A stretch of DNA of 45,913 nt from Candidatus Planktophila sp. GTDB lineage: Bacteria; Actinomycetota; Actinomycetes; Nanopelagicales; Nanopelagicaceae. The translations under genes were made by a program, and so were the position numbers. The notes beneath the pieces were generated by a model. The model was not told the origin of the DNA, searched no databases, and worked only from the letters and a program-made list of their open reading frames with translations. The stretch spans positions 1 through 45,913 of the forward strand of contig JAUSFN010000005.1 of assembly GCA_030649935.1 (NCBI GenBank). Reading direction: 5' to 3'. Shown here piece by piece: positions 14,513 to 24,984 of this stretch; within the stretch, counting starts at the first letter, position 1, and the number at the start of each line of letters is the position of its first letter.

Positions 14513-15388
14513 TTAATTCGCTGCCGCGAACACGGCAATTGGCTTAGCCAAACCATCTTTATTGGCCAACAGTGCAATCAAATCATTGGTACCGCTCATA
14601 GCTGCATAAATTTCATCCGTTGGATTGGCCGATAACGGGCGGCCGAATGAGAGCTCTTGCCGCTCATCTAAAGCTAACTCTCGAACTACAAAAACTGTTC
14701 GTGCCACATCAGCCAGTGCAAGTGCCGTGAAGTCGCCACACTTTAACTGCTCCAATGAAACCGCGGCGTCGAGTGTAAATCCAGCAACTCTGCTTCGACT
14801 AAGTGATGATAAATGCCCGCCAACACTCAGGGCATTACCACAATCTCGTGCAATCGCACGGATGTACGTTCCGGCAGAACATGTAACTTCAATTTCGATT
14901 TCAATTGTTGTGGGCAAATGACGAATAACCAGAATATCTAATTGAGAGATTGTGACTTGGCGCGATGCCAGTTCGACGTTTTCACCTGCTCGTACACGGG
15001 CGTATGCGCGTTTGCCTTCAACTTTGACCGCTGAAACCGAACTAGGCCGCTGCATGATTGTGCCCCGCATTGTGGCAAGTACATCTTCAATCTGAGAATC
15101 AGTAATCTGTGAGACATCACTGCGAGAGATAATCTCGCCATCGGCATCATCGCTGACCGTTGCGATGCCAAGAACTACGGTTGCTTGGTACGTCTTATCG
15201 CCATCGGTGATGTACTGCAATAAACGAGTTCCATTATTATAACCAAGCACTAAAACGCCAGTCGCCATTGGATCTAATGTGCCGGCATGGCCGACTTTTT
15301 TTGTTCCAAGTGCACGGCGGGCTACGGCAACTACGTCGTGACTTGTCATTCCTGGCTCTTTATCTACAACCAGAAAGCCGTGCTCGAT
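14513..15388 (-). CDS. truB: tRNA pseudouridine(55) synthase, probably with an AUC start
   Basis: TruB makes pseudouridine 55 in the T-loop of tRNAs. The catalytic aspartate is in GHAGTLDPMATGVL. The first ATG (15349) begins MTSHDVVAVARR, which omits the conserved N-terminal strand. The same frame continues upstream as EHGFLVVDKEPG, matching the family motif G-hydrophobic-DKPxGMTSHD, but holds no ATG, GTG or TTG before an in-frame TGA. An ATC at 15386-15388, two bases after the rbfA stop with GGAG five bases upstream, is the best candidate; CTG (residue -8 from the ATG) is another. From ATC the protein is 291 residues. I choose this start on homology; a base error is the alternative. Confidence 0.9.
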   Translation of the reverse strand: MEHGFLVVDKEPGMTSHDVVAVARRALGTKKVGHAGTLDPMATGVLVLGYNNGTRLLQYITDGDKTYQATVVLGIATVSDDADGEIISRSDVSQITDSQIEDVLATMRGTIMQRPSSVSAVKVEGKRAYARVRAGENVELASRQVTISQLDILVIRHLPTTIEIEIEVTCSAGTYIRAIARDCGNALSVGGHLSSLSRSRVAGFTLDAAVSLEQLKCGDFTALALADVARTVFVVRELALDERQELSFGRPLSANPTDEIYAAMSGTNDLIALLANKDGLAKPIAVFAAAN

Positions 15389-15390
15389 GA

Positions 15391-15825
15391 TTACTCCGAC
15401 TCAATTATCCGTGGAGCTTTATATGGATCTTCTCCCCCGGCATACTTTGCGTTTTTACGCAGGGCAGCAACCTCAGCATCTTGTTCATGAACTCGTGCAA
15501 GCAGGGAATCAAGGGCCTTAGCGCTCTCGGGCAGACCATCTTCAAAGAACTCAATCGATGGAGTGATACGCAAGCCAAGTTCGCGCCCAAGGGCCGAACG
15601 AATCGCACCCTTTGCACTCTCTAACGCTGCCGCAGTTGATGCTCGGGCATCATCATCGCCTAGCACAGTATAAAAAACCGAGGCCATTTGTAAATCTCCA
15701 GTGACTCGCGCATCAGTGACAGTGACAAAGCCAAGACGTGGATCTTTAATCTTGGTTTCGAGCAGCTGTGCCACTACCACTTTAATGCGGTCTGCAACTT
15801 TTAAGGAACGGTGTGATGGGTTCAT
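15391..15825 (-). CDS. rbfA: 30S ribosome-binding factor A
   Basis: RbfA is a small KH-fold factor that assists late 16S rRNA processing and 30S maturation. The 144-residue protein has the family N-terminus [19 protein letters not shown], the [20 protein letters not shown] core and the [17 protein letters not shown] strand. The C-terminal 25 residues are a charged tail typical of actinobacterial forms. It lies two bases downstream of infB and its end carries the GGAG that serves truB. Confidence 0.96.
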   Translation of the reverse strand: MNPSHRSLKVADRIKVVVAQLLETKIKDPRLGFVTVTDARVTGDLQMASVFYTVLGDDDARASTAAALESAKGAIRSALGRELGLRITPSIEFFEDGLPESAKALDSLLARVHEQDAEVAALRKNAKYAGGEDPYKAPRIIESE

Positions 15826-15827
15826 TT

Positions 15828-18500
15828 TTATACTCGCTTTTTCTCGCGCATCTCAAATACCTGAATCATGTCTCCCACAGCAATTTCCTTCATGTTGCCA
15901 AGGCCAATTCCGCACTCGAAGCCCTCTTTGACTTCGGTTGCATCATCTTTGAATCGCTTGAGTGAATCGATAGTCAGATCATCAACAAGCACCTTGTCGC
16001 CGCGCAGAATACGTGCCTTGGCATTACGCCTGATGATTCCATCTTTAACGATCGATCCAGCTATGTTTCCGGCCTTAGAAGATTTGAAGATCTCTCGAAC
16101 TTCAGCATTACCCACAATTAACTCTTCGTAGATCGGCTTGAGTAGACCTTTGAGTGAGAGTTCGACATCATCGATTGCTTGATAAATTACGGAGTAGAAG
16201 CGAACTTCGACGCCCTCTTGATCGGCAAAGATTGCAGTCTGTGGTTCGGGTTTAACGTTAAAGCCAATTACTACTGCAGTCGATGCAGATGCCAATGTAA
16301 TATCGCTCTTCGTAATCGCACCTACGCCGCGGTGAATAACTCGAAGATCGACTTCGTCGCCAACATCCAGGGCCATGAGTGCCTCTTCGAGAGCTTCAAC
16401 TGATCCGCTTACGTCACCTTTGAGGATTAGGTTAAGCGTTGAAACCTTGGACTGCTCCATGAAGTCTTCAAGAGATACCTTCTTGCGCGCCTTTGCAAGT
16501 TGAGCATTTCGCTCGGCTGCTTGGCGCTTTTCAGCGATTTGTCGAGCAGTGCGATCTTCATCGGCTACTAAGAATGTATCTCCTGCACTTGGCACTGATG
16601 TAAATCCAAGTACTTGAACTGGACGAGACGGACCGGCAGTTAGAACGTTGTCACCATTCTCATCAAGCATTGCACGTACGCGTCCAAAGGCACCACCGGC
16701 AACGATTGCATCACCAATATTTAAGGTTCCGCGCTGAACCAGCACTGTCGTAACCGGACCTCGGCCACGATCTAAGTGAGCTTCGATGGCTACACCGCGC
16801 GCACTATCTTCGGAAATTGCCCGAAGATCAATGGCTGCATCGGCTGTCAAGAGAATTGACTCTATTAACGCATCGACTCCTAGACCAGATTTTGCCGAAA
16901 CGTTAACGAAGATTGTCTCTCCACCATACTCTTCAGCGATCAAGTTGTATTCAGTTAATTGCTGGCGAACCTTGTCGGCGTTAGCGCCTTCTTTATCCAT
17001 CTTGTTAACGGCCACAACAATGGGAACATCGGCGGCTTGTGCATGGTTTAACGCCTCAATTGTCTGCGGCATAATTCCATCATCTGCTGCGACTACGAGC
17101 ACTGCGATATCAGTTACCTTGGCACCACGTGCACGCATCGCAGTAAATGCCTCGTGACCCGGTGTATCAATAAATGTAATCGCGCGACTAGTACCGTTGT
17201 GATTATGGTGAATTTGATATGCGCCGATGTGCTGTGTGATTCCACCAGCTTCGGATTTCATAACTTCACTCTTTCGAATTGCATCCAGAAGCGAGGTTTT
17301 ACCATGGTCAACGTGACCCATGACAGTGACAACTGGTGGACGCGCGACAAGCATCTCTGGATCAAGTTCTGCGAGCTCGTCGGCTAAGTCAATATCAAAG
17401 CCTTGTAGAAGTTCGCGATCTTCATCTTCTGGGCTAACAATCTGGATTACATAACCAAGTTGTACGCCGAGAATTTCAAATGTATCTGCATCAACGGATT
17501 GCGTCGCAGTAACCATTTCACCTAAGTGAAAGAGCGCTGAAACTAGCGCCGCTGGATCTGCACCAATCTTATCGGCGAAGTCGGCCAATGAAGATCCACG
17601 TCGCATACGAATCGGAGTTTTTCCATCGCCGTGAGGAATAACTGCTCCACCGAGTTGTGGCGCCTGCATATTGTCGAACTCATCGCGCAACGCCTTTCGT
17701 GACTTAGTTTTGCGACCTGATTTCTTGCTTGCATTTTTGCCAAATGCTCCACCTGCACCGCCTCGTTGAGGTGGACGACCGCCACCTGAACGAGTTGAAG
17801 CGCCAGTTGTCGGCGCACCTGCAGGACCATTGCTCTTATAAGGAGTTCCAATAGTTGGTGCACTACCTGCACGTGGTGGAAAACCCGCACCAGCCGGTGG
17901 GCGTTGACCTGGTGGACGAGCGGCAAAACCGGGGCGTACTGAACCTGGACGCGCACCTGCCATTCCTGGACGAGGCGCTCCCGTTGGGCGTTGCGGTGGA
18001 CGTGGAACTGCGCCACCAGTTGAAAATGGATTGTTGCCTGGACGCGGTGGACGCGGCACTGCAGAAATGCCAGATGAGAATGGATTGTTACCTGGACGTA
18101 GCGCCGGTTTTGGTAGCTCAACTGCCGGTACCTCCTCTAGAGCGCGCACTGCCTCTGCCTTTGCATGAAGTTCGGCCTTATGAAGTTCGGCACGCACTGC
18201 TTCAGCTTTTATCGCCGCCAAATCGACGCCAAGTTCAGCGGCTAACTCAGCTGCCTGTTCAGCACTGACTTCATCCTTTGGTTTAGCTGCAGATTTTTTC
18301 GTGGCAGCTTTCTTTACCGGCTTCTTTTCATCGAGTGGTTTAGCATCGGGAAACATTTCGACAAGTTTTCGCACAACTGGTGCTTCAACCGTCGATGATG
18401 CTGATTTTACAAACTCTCCCATATCTTGGAGTTTTGCAAGAACTTCCTTGCTCTCCATACCGAGTTGTTTTGCTAACTCGTGTACACGGACCTTTGACAC
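15828..18500 (-). CDS. infB: Translation initiation factor IF-2
   Basis: IF-2 is the GTPase that recruits initiator fMet-tRNA and promotes subunit joining. From the GTG at 18500 it has 890 residues: an N-terminal IF2_N domain ([19 protein letters not shown]), a long Pro/Gly/Arg-rich low-complexity segment at about 140-270 as in other actinobacteria, a second IF2_N domain, then the G domain with GHVDHGKT at 395-402, DTPGHEAF and NKMD, followed by domains II-IV ([21 protein letters not shown]). An AGGGGA site precedes the GTG; the extra 13 upstream in-frame residues are unlikely. The nusA-infB gap of 148 bases contains no ylxR gene, only a weak stem. Confidence 0.96.
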   Translation of the reverse strand: MSKVRVHELAKQLGMESKEVLAKLQDMGEFVKSASSTVEAPVVRKLVEMFPDAKPLDEKKPVKKAATKKSAAKPKDEVSAEQAAELAAELGVDLAAIKAEAVRAELHKAELHAKAEAVRALEEVPAVELPKPALRPGNNPFSSGISAVPRPPRPGNNPFSTGGAVPRPPQRPTGAPRPGMAGARPGSVRPGFAARPPGQRPPAGAGFPPRAGSAPTIGTPYKSNGPAGAPTTGASTRSGGGRPPQRGGAGGAFGKNASKKSGRKTKSRKALRDEFDNMQAPQLGGAVIPHGDGKTPIRMRRGSSLADFADKIGADPAALVSALFHLGEMVTATQSVDADTFEILGVQLGYVIQIVSPEDEDRELLQGFDIDLADELAELDPEMLVARPPVVTVMGHVDHGKTSLLDAIRKSEVMKSEAGGITQHIGAYQIHHNHNGTSRAITFIDTPGHEAFTAMRARGAKVTDIAVLVVAADDGIMPQTIEALNHAQAADVPIVVAVNKMDKEGANADKVRQQLTEYNLIAEEYGGETIFVNVSAKSGLGVDALIESILLTADAAIDLRAISEDSARGVAIEAHLDRGRGPVTTVLVQRGTLNIGDAIVAGGAFGRVRAMLDENGDNVLTAGPSRPVQVLGFTSVPSAGDTFLVADEDRTARQIAEKRQAAERNAQLAKARKKVSLEDFMEQSKVSTLNLILKGDVSGSVEALEEALMALDVGDEVDLRVIHRGVGAITKSDITLASASTAVVIGFNVKPEPQTAIFADQEGVEVRFYSVIYQAIDDVELSLKGLLKPIYEELIVGNAEVREIFKSSKAGNIAGSIVKDGIIRRNAKARILRGDKVLVDDLTIDSLKRFKDDATEVKEGFECGIGLGNMKEIAVGDMIQVFEMREKKRV

Positions 18501-18648
18501 ATTTTCCCCTGTCTTGGCCCGCATATTCTGCACATGCAAGCCCTAGTTGTTCGACCTCATAGCTTTAGCGAGCTCATGTGAGTTTCATATCTTTCATATC
18601 CATTTCATTTGTAGTGCAGGGGCCCATCGTATCTAATGGATACCCTCT

Positions 18649-19620
18649 TTACATAATGGGATTATCGGGATGAATATCGATTCGCCAGCCTGTTAAGCGG
18701 GCCGCTAAGCGTGCATTCTGTCCATCTTTTCCAATTGCTAGGGATAATTGGTAGTCCGGAACAACTACTCTGGCGCATCGTCCAACTAAATCGGTAATTT
18801 CAACAGAAACCACCTTTGCCGGGGCAAGAGCGTGGGCGACAAATACCGCTGGATCCTCTGACCAGTCAACGATATCTATTTTTTCGCCATGAAGCTCATC
18901 CATGACGGCACGGGCACGAGATCCCATGGGTCCGATTAAAGAGCCTTTAGGGCTTACTCCCGCGCGGTGAGATTTTACGGCAACCTTCGTTCGATGCCCT
19001 GCCTCGCGTGCAACGGCCATGATTTCAACGACGCGATCGTTAATCTCAGGGACCTCAAATGCAAATAACTGCTTCACTAGCGCCGGGTGAGATCGAGACA
19101 ACATAATCTCCGGTCCCTTCAATCCCTGTTTAACCTCAACTACAAAACATTTAATGCGATCACCATGGTTATAAACCTCTCCCGGAACTTGTTCTTGAGG
19201 AGGAATGCGACCTTCAGTGCGACCTAAATTAACGTTGATCATCTTTGGATCGCGGCCCTGCTGAACCACACCCGAGATTACATCTCCAACATTTCCCGTG
19301 AACTCCACAACGATGGATGCATCATTTGTTTCGCGCATTTTCAGTTTAATAATTTGGCGGGCCGTCGAAGTTGCAACTCGTGAAAAACCATCCGGAACAT
19401 CTGGTTCTTCGCCAATTCTTTCCCCAAGCTCATTAAACTGCGCAATTAATATTGAAATCTCTCCGGTATCACGATCTAAGTGGGCGCGTGCATGCCGCTT
19501 AGCCTCTTCGGTCTGGTTGTAAGCAGTGAGTACACCAATTTCAATAGCTTGAATTAACTGCTCTAGCGGAATCTCTTTTTCTGTTGTAAGCGCAACTAAT
19601 GCACTCATCTCGACATGCAT
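18649..19620 (-). CDS. nusA: Transcription termination/antitermination factor NusA
   Basis: NusA binds RNA polymerase and nascent RNA to modulate pausing, termination and antitermination. The 323-residue protein has the N-terminal RNAP-binding domain (ALTTEKEIPLEQLIQAIEIG), an S1 domain (about 105-175, GDVISGVVQQ), and KH1/KH2 domains with GHRTKVAVKS, GVSPKGSLIGPMGSRARAV and SLAIGKDGQNARLAARLTG. It lacks the C-terminal acidic repeats of proteobacterial NusA, as is normal for actinobacteria. The ATG touches the rimP stop; a second ATG four codons later is also possible. Confidence 0.97.
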   Translation of the reverse strand: MHVEMSALVALTTEKEIPLEQLIQAIEIGVLTAYNQTEEAKRHARAHLDRDTGEISILIAQFNELGERIGEEPDVPDGFSRVATSTARQIIKLKMRETNDASIVVEFTGNVGDVISGVVQQGRDPKMINVNLGRTEGRIPPQEQVPGEVYNHGDRIKCFVVEVKQGLKGPEIMLSRSHPALVKQLFAFEVPEINDRVVEIMAVAREAGHRTKVAVKSHRAGVSPKGSLIGPMGSRARAVMDELHGEKIDIVDWSEDPAVFVAHALAPAKVVSVEITDLVGRCARVVVPDYQLSLAIGKDGQNARLAARLTGWRIDIHPDNPIM

Positions 19621-20091
19621 TTAATTTTCATCCTTACGGCTAAATTCAACTTCAACGTGAGCCTTCTTGATATCGGCAAGTGCAATTATGTGGGTTTTCA
19701 TGCGACCCTTGATGTTTTCAATAAATAGTGCATCAACATCGCGAAGTTCGGCAAGGCGTCCAGTCAACAACGAACCGTCATGCATCACCATGGTTATAAG
19801 CCGGGACACGTTCTTTTCCCAGTGACGGCGCTGCGTAAGTGGGCGATCAACGCCAGGAGAGGTTACTTCGAGAGTGAATGCCCCATCAATGAGCTCAGAT
19901 TCATCTAAAAGATCAGAGACTAATCGGGAGACAATTGTTACCTCATCAAGATTGAGTGGTTTCGCTCCATCGATGACACACGTGAGGATCTGATGATTGC
20001 CAGGTTTTGAAATAAGTACTTGCTCAAGGAAGAATCCCGCATTTTCTACAGCAGGTGTGAGTAATTCAGTAAGTGATTCCTGAAGCGACAT
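19621..20091 (-). CDS. rimP: Ribosome maturation factor RimP
   Basis: RimP binds the 30S precursor and is needed for S5/S12 incorporation. The 156-residue protein has the N-terminal alpha/beta domain with the conserved PGVDRPLTQRRHWEKNVSRL segment around residues 80-99 and a C-terminal SH3-like domain (GSLLTGRLAEL). It starts the rimP-nusA-infB-rbfA-truB run and its stop abuts the nusA ATG. Confidence 0.95.
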   Translation of the reverse strand: MSLQESLTELLTPAVENAGFFLEQVLISKPGNHQILTCVIDGAKPLNLDEVTIVSRLVSDLLDESELIDGAFTLEVTSPGVDRPLTQRRHWEKNVSRLITMVMHDGSLLTGRLAELRDVDALFIENIKGRMKTHIIALADIKKAHVEVEFSRKDEN

Positions 20092-20131
20092 AAGTAACTA
20101 CCTTCTTATTAAGTTGTGACGTTAATCCTAT

Positions 20132-20914
20132 CTAGAAACTTTGAAAAGTATCAATTCCCACTTTAATAATCAGCGCAATAGTTACGAGAAGGAAGACCCT
20201 ACGAACCAACGTCGATCCGCCCCGAATTGCCAAACGAGAACCGAGAATAGCTCCCGTTACATTTGCAACACCAAGGGCCAGACCTATATGCCAGATAATT
20301 GCACCATGTATGCCAAATATAACAAGTGCGCCAAGGTTTGTAGAAACATTGACTACTTTAGCAATCGCCGAGGCTGTGATAAATGCATAGCCAAGAGATG
20401 CCACTAAGACAAGCATCAAAAATGAACCAGTGCCAGGCCCAAAGATCCCATCGTAGAAACCGATCACAATTCCAGAGAAGGCGGCGATTTGAACTCTGCG
20501 AGTTGAGTGATGGCGCAAAAGTTCGATCTCTCCTAAATCTGGTTTTAACCATGTATAGATTGCAACGAGAATTAATAAAATTAAAACAATGGGTCGCATA
20601 CTGGCAGTTGGAATTCGAGAGGCAAGTGATGCACCAGCTGCCGAACCAATAAAAGCTGGTAATGCCATTGCAATCAAAACTTTAGGCTCGGGTTTTATTT
20701 GGCGGCGATATAACCCTGCCGCCGTTGCCGTACCAAAAACCGAGGCCAACTTATTAGTACCCAGAACCGTAACTGTTTCAGTTTTAGGCAAAGCGATTAA
20801 GAGGGCTGGAAGTTGAATTAGACCGCCGCCGCCTGCAATGGAGTCAACAAAGCCTGCGAAAAATGATGCAGCTATAAGAAATATCCCTGTGGTAACCGCA
20901 ATATCACCCATCAA
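20132..20914 (-). CDS. TSUP (TauE/SafE) family membrane transporter
   Basis: A 260-residue polytopic membrane protein of the sulfite exporter TauE/SafE family. It has the family start FFAGFVDSIAGGGGLIQLPAL, a repeat of that motif in the second half (IGFYDGIFGPGTGSFLMLV), and about eight hydrophobic segments. Members move sulfite, sulfonates or other small organic anions; the substrate is not predictable here. It lies between proS and rimP, with six bases to proS upstream and 40 to rimP downstream, so it may be co-transcribed with the translation genes. Confidence 0.9.
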   Translation of the reverse strand: MMGDIAVTTGIFLIAASFFAGFVDSIAGGGGLIQLPALLIALPKTETVTVLGTNKLASVFGTATAAGLYRRQIKPEPKVLIAMALPAFIGSAAGASLASRIPTASMRPIVLILLILVAIYTWLKPDLGEIELLRHHSTRRVQIAAFSGIVIGFYDGIFGPGTGSFLMLVLVASLGYAFITASAIAKVVNVSTNLGALVIFGIHGAIIWHIGLALGVANVTGAILGSRLAIRGGSTLVRRVFLLVTIALIIKVGIDTFQSF

Positions 20915-20920
20915 TAAAAC

Positions 20921-22645
20921 CTACGTAAGCAGTGATGCGATTGCCGATACCGCCAGTGAGAGAGCAACTTCGCTCTTATCTGCGCTTTTGCGAACACGTA
21001 CTTCAACGTTTCCGTCGACAAGGGCTTTGCCAACTACCACGATAATAGGATTGCCAATGAGCTCAGCATCTTTGAACTTAACTCCTGGGCTTGCATCTCT
21101 GCGATCATCGAGCATGACAGAAATACCTAACGCTTCTAAATCCCTTCCAAGTTGGAGAGCGGTATCAAAGGGCAAGTCATCTTTACCTGTGGCGACAATA
21201 TGCACCTTTGCTGGAGCGATTTCAACTGGCCAATTAAGACCAATCTCATCAGATGTCTGCTCGGCAATTGCTGCTACCGCTCGTGAAACACCGATTCCAT
21301 ACGAGCCCATTGTTACTACTTGTGATTTACCATTCTGATCTAAAACCGTCAGGTTTAATGCATCGGCATATTTTCGACCTAACTGAAATATATGACCTAT
21401 CTCTATCGCCCTATCAATGACAATCTCGGTTGCGCACTCTGGACATGAATCCCCCGCGCGTACTTCAGCCGCCTCTATATATGCATCAGGAATAAAGTCA
21501 CGCCCATTAACAACAAATCGTGCATGGAGATCTTTCTTATTTGCCCCGCTAATCCAGGATGTACCAGGTGCTACACGCGGATCTGCATAAAGAGTTATTC
21601 CAAACGCCTTCACATCTTGCGGTCCGATATAGCCTTTAACAAGCTGAGGATATTGGGCAAAATCCGCCTCTTCAAAGACGCGAAGCTCATGCACTCCACT
21701 TAAATTCTCTTGCATGCGCTTTAAATCTACTTCACGATCGCCCGGAACTAAAACAGCAAGGGCACGCCCATCTGCAATTACCATTATATTTTTCAGAGTA
21801 TCGGCCGCGGTGTATCCGCCACCGAATTTTTCATTCATAACGGCCACCAATAAATCAATCGTCGGAGTATTAGGAGTATCTAACTCCTCCAGAGAAGGGA
21901 TACCGGAGGGATCCGAGGCAGCGACTTTCGTAACCATGGCTTCGACATTGGCGGCATAACCACAGCTCGGGCATAAGACATATGTGTCCTCTCCCGTTGA
22001 ACATGGCGCCAAAAACTCTTCCGATCTAGATCCGCCCATCGCACCTGATACTGCTTTAACGATGTTGTACCTTAATCCAAGGCGGTCAAAGCATTTGATA
22101 TATGCATCACGGTGCTTTTGATATGAAATATCTAGACCTGCATCATCAATATCAAATGAGTACGAATCCTTCATCACAAATTCGCGGCCTCGAATAATTC
22201 CGCTGCGAGGACGGGCTTCATCACGATACTTAGTTTGTATTTGATAGATAGATAGTGGCAAATCTTTATACGATGAGTACTCACTTTTAACCATCAACGT
22301 AAACATCTCTTCATGGGTTGGCCCTAGTAAGTAATCTCCACCTTTGCGATCTTGCAGACGAAAAAGTGAAGGTCCGTACTCTTCCCAGCGATGAGTAACT
22401 TCATACGCCTCCCGTGGCAAAAGTGCAGGGAAATGAACCTCTTGAAATCCAGCTTTATCCATCTCTTGACGAACTACATTTTCAATGTTGCGAAGTGTGA
22501 TGACACCTAACGGGAGCCAGGAGTAAATTCCCGCGGCGACTCTGCGAATATATCCCGCACGTACAAGCAGTCGATGGCTTGCGACCTCAGCATCTGCTGG
22601 GTCATCGCGCAAAGTACGCAAAAATAGCGTAGACATTTTCAACAT
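20921..22645 (-). CDS. proS: Prolyl-tRNA synthetase, bacterial type
   Basis: ProS charges tRNA-Pro. The 574-residue class II synthetase has the N-terminal sequence [20 protein letters not shown], motif 1 around [20 protein letters not shown], motif 2 with GPTHEEMFT and [20 protein letters not shown], an inserted YbaK-like editing domain (about 235-385), motif 3 with [16 protein letters not shown], and the C-terminal anticodon-binding domain. This is the long bacterial form with editing insertion. It starts ten bases after the ispG region on the same strand. Confidence 0.96.
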   Translation of the reverse strand: MLKMSTLFLRTLRDDPADAEVASHRLLVRAGYIRRVAAGIYSWLPLGVITLRNIENVVRQEMDKAGFQEVHFPALLPREAYEVTHRWEEYGPSLFRLQDRKGGDYLLGPTHEEMFTLMVKSEYSSYKDLPLSIYQIQTKYRDEARPRSGIIRGREFVMKDSYSFDIDDAGLDISYQKHRDAYIKCFDRLGLRYNIVKAVSGAMGGSRSEEFLAPCSTGEDTYVLCPSCGYAANVEAMVTKVAASDPSGIPSLEELDTPNTPTIDLLVAVMNEKFGGGYTAADTLKNIMVIADGRALAVLVPGDREVDLKRMQENLSGVHELRVFEEADFAQYPQLVKGYIGPQDVKAFGITLYADPRVAPGTSWISGANKKDLHARFVVNGRDFIPDAYIEAAEVRAGDSCPECATEIVIDRAIEIGHIFQLGRKYADALNLTVLDQNGKSQVVTMGSYGIGVSRAVAAIAEQTSDEIGLNWPVEIAPAKVHIVATGKDDLPFDTALQLGRDLEALGISVMLDDRRDASPGVKFKDAELIGNPIIVVVGKALVDGNVEVRVRKSADKSEVALSLAVSAIASLLT

Positions 22646-22654
22646 GAGGTGAGC

Positions 22655-23806
22655 CTATCTAATATCAACGGTTGGCATGCCTGATGCAACGCCCGCTGCT
22701 TCCATTTCCTCGGCCAATCGCATCGCCTCCTCGATTAAAGTTTCAACGATCATCGATTCAGGAACGGTCTTAATTACTTCACCCTTCACAAATATCTGAC
22801 CTTTTCCATTTCCAGATGCGACACCAAGATCTGCCTCCCGTGCCTCCCCTGGTCCATTAACAACACAACCCATTACCGCTACACGTAAAGGAACTGTCAT
22901 TCCCTGCAACCCTGCTTGAACTTTTTCGGCCAATGTATAGACATCTACTTGGGCACGGCCACAAGATGGACAGGAAACTATTTCGAGTTTGCGTTGACGA
23001 AGATTGAGTGATTCCAAAATCGAGATTCCAACTTTTACCTCTTCAACTGGTGGAGCCGACAATGAAACTCGAATAGTGTCGCCAATGCCTTCTGCCAATA
23101 AAATTCCAAATGCCGTTGCCGATTTAATAGTTCCTTGAAAAATCGGTCCAGCTTCTGTGACTCCAAGGTGCAATGGATAGTCACATTGTGCGGCCAAAAT
23201 CCTGTAAGCCTTAACCATCGTCACTGGATCATGGTGCTTAACCGAAATCTTGATATCTGAAAAGCCATGCTCCTCAAATAATGATGCCTCCCACAATGCC
23301 GATTCAGCTAAGGCTTCTGGGGTCGCTTTGCCGTATTTTGCAAGCAATCGAGGATCAAGTGAACCGGCATTTACTCCAATACGAATCGGAATGCCCGCAT
23401 CTCCCGCCGCTTTTGCAACCTCTTTTACTTTATCGTCAAACTGCTTAATATTTCCAGGGTTAACACGGACCGCCGCGCAACCTGCATCAATTGCAGCAAA
23501 GATATATTTGGGTTGAAAGTGAATATCGGCAATCACTGGTATCTGAGATTTCTTAGCTATCTGAGCTAAAGCATCGGCATCATCTTGGCTTGGGACTGCA
23601 ACTCTGACAATCTCACAGCCAGAGGCAGTTAGCTCTGCTATTTGCTGAAGCGTTGCATCTACATCAGATGTTAGCGTCGTGCACATAGATTGAACGCTCA
23701 CTTGAAATCCACTACCCACACCGACCTTACCGACCATCATCTGCTTAGTCTTTCGACGTGGCGAAAGAGTAGGAGGAGGAGCGCTCGGAATTCCTAAATC
23801 AACCAT
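22655..23806 (-). CDS. ispG: 4-hydroxy-3-methylbut-2-en-1-yl diphosphate synthase (flavodoxin)
   Basis: IspG (GcpE) is the iron-sulfur enzyme that converts MEcPP to HMBPP in the MEP isoprenoid pathway. The 383-residue protein has the TIM-barrel N-terminus with [27 protein letters not shown], and the C-terminal [4Fe-4S] domain with the cysteines of SCPSCGR and CVVNGPGEA plus the conserved glutamate. Length is typical. It clusters with dxr and rseP as in other actinobacteria; electrons must come from flavodoxin or ferredoxin. Confidence 0.97.
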   Translation of the reverse strand: MVDLGIPSAPPPTLSPRRKTKQMMVGKVGVGSGFQVSVQSMCTTLTSDVDATLQQIAELTASGCEIVRVAVPSQDDADALAQIAKKSQIPVIADIHFQPKYIFAAIDAGCAAVRVNPGNIKQFDDKVKEVAKAAGDAGIPIRIGVNAGSLDPRLLAKYGKATPEALAESALWEASLFEEHGFSDIKISVKHHDPVTMVKAYRILAAQCDYPLHLGVTEAGPIFQGTIKSATAFGILLAEGIGDTIRVSLSAPPVEEVKVGISILESLNLRQRKLEIVSCPSCGRAQVDVYTLAEKVQAGLQGMTVPLRVAVMGCVVNGPGEAREADLGVASGNGKGQIFVKGEVIKTVPESMIVETLIEEAMRLAEEMEAAGVASGMPTVDIR

Positions 23807-23838
23807 GGCGCTATTCTGCCGTAAGAATCGGCTATCCG

Positions 23839-24984
23839 CTAAAGATTAAGAACGACAGGATTAACAATATCTGCGACTAGGAGAAGTAGTGTTAATGCCG
23901 CCAAAATTACAAAAACCACCATCGTAATCGGCGTCAGAACTGTGACATCGATAGCAGCTGGTCTCGGGCGCTTTCGAAGGCGGGCAAAAAATGCACGAAC
24001 TTCATCGGCGATAGCAACGGCCATATGTCCGCCATCTAAAGGCAGGATAGGTAAGAGATTAAAGAGACCTACAAAGATATTTAAGCTAGCAATAATTAAG
24101 ATAAAGGTTCCAAAACGCTCCATTGCACTCAAATTATCGCTACTTATCGCCTGACCAGAAACACGAGCGACACCGACTACACCCACTAGACCATTTGCAT
24201 CGCGCTCTTGTCCGTTGACGGTTTGTCCCCACAAGGCTGGGACTTTAGATGGAAGTTTTGCTAAGGACTTAATACTTGCAACCAGGAAATCCTTTGTAAC
24301 TATTCCTGCATTTTTCAACGAGGTGAGCACCCCGGTTCGCTTAAGACCTGTCTCATTAATAATTCCTAGTAAATATCGCGTATTACCATCAATAGTTTCC
24401 AACGTTGGTGTAGCGGAGATAATTAAATCCTCGCCATTGCGATTGATACCAAGAGTTAACTCTCTGCCCTGTGATTCACGAATGGCATTTACATCTTTAT
24501 ACCAGTTAGTAACTGGCTTTCCGTTAATTGAGGTTACTTCATCTCCGACCATGATTCCGGCGGAATGTGCGGCCGTTCCCTTCATGACCTCGCCAATAAT
24601 TGGAAGAACTTGTGTAGTTCCGATTCCAGCAAATAGCGTAAAGAGAAGTACGTAACCAATAACAAAGTGAAGAAAGGAGCCTGCACTTAAAACAATTAAT
24701 TTTTTGCCAGAACTGGCTTTGTAAAATGCTCGATCCTCCTGACCAATCGGCATCTCATCGCCGGGGGTCATGCCTTCGATTTTGCAGTAGCCACCCGCAG
24801 GGATCGCCTTGATTCCAAACTCGGTTTCACCACGTTGCTGGGACCAGATACGTCGTCCAAAGCCAACAAAAAACTCGGAGACTTTCATGCCAAAACGTTT
24901 AGCGGTTATGTAATGCCCAAACTCGTGAATCATCACTGAGAGAAGAAGAGCTACAACAAAGGCGAGGATTCCGAGTATCTGCAT
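23839..24984 (-). CDS. rseP: Site-2 membrane metalloprotease RseP/Rip1 type (M50)
   Basis: A 381-residue intramembrane zinc protease that releases membrane-bound regulators such as anti-sigma factors. The zinc-binding HEFGH is at residues 20-24 in the first membrane span; a single PDZ domain lies at about 120-200 ([16 protein letters not shown]); the second active-site motif is in [14 protein letters not shown] near residue 310; further hydrophobic segments follow to the C-terminus. The single PDZ matches actinobacterial Rip1 rather than the two-PDZ enterobacterial enzyme. Its start overlaps the dxr stop by one base. Confidence 0.93.
   Translation of the reverse strand: MQILGILAFVVALLLSVMIHEFGHYITAKRFGMKVSEFFVGFGRRIWSQQRGETEFGIKAIPAGGYCKIEGMTPGDEMPIGQEDRAFYKASSGKKLIVLSAGSFLHFVIGYVLLFTLFAGIGTTQVLPIIGEVMKGTAAHSAGIMVGDEVTSINGKPVTNWYKDVNAIRESQGRELTLGINRNGEDLIISATPTLETIDGNTRYLLGIINETGLKRTGVLTSLKNAGIVTKDFLVASIKSLAKLPSKVPALWGQTVNGQERDANGLVGVVGVARVSGQAISSDNLSAMERFGTFILIIASLNIFVGLFNLLPILPLDGGHMAVAIADEVRAFFARLRKRPRPAAIDVTVLTPITMVVFVILAALTLLLLVADIVNPVVLNL

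Noticed and set aside
17543-18121. Long minus-strand open frame of 192 codons inside infB
   Set aside because: Frame-shifted shadow of the Pro/Gly/Arg-rich IF-2 segment, with His/Val/Gln-rich low-complexity composition.
18501-18648. Search for ylxR between nusA and infB
   Set aside because: Many actinobacteria have this small gene here, but the 148-base gap has no suitable frame; only a weak GTATC/GATAC stem is present.
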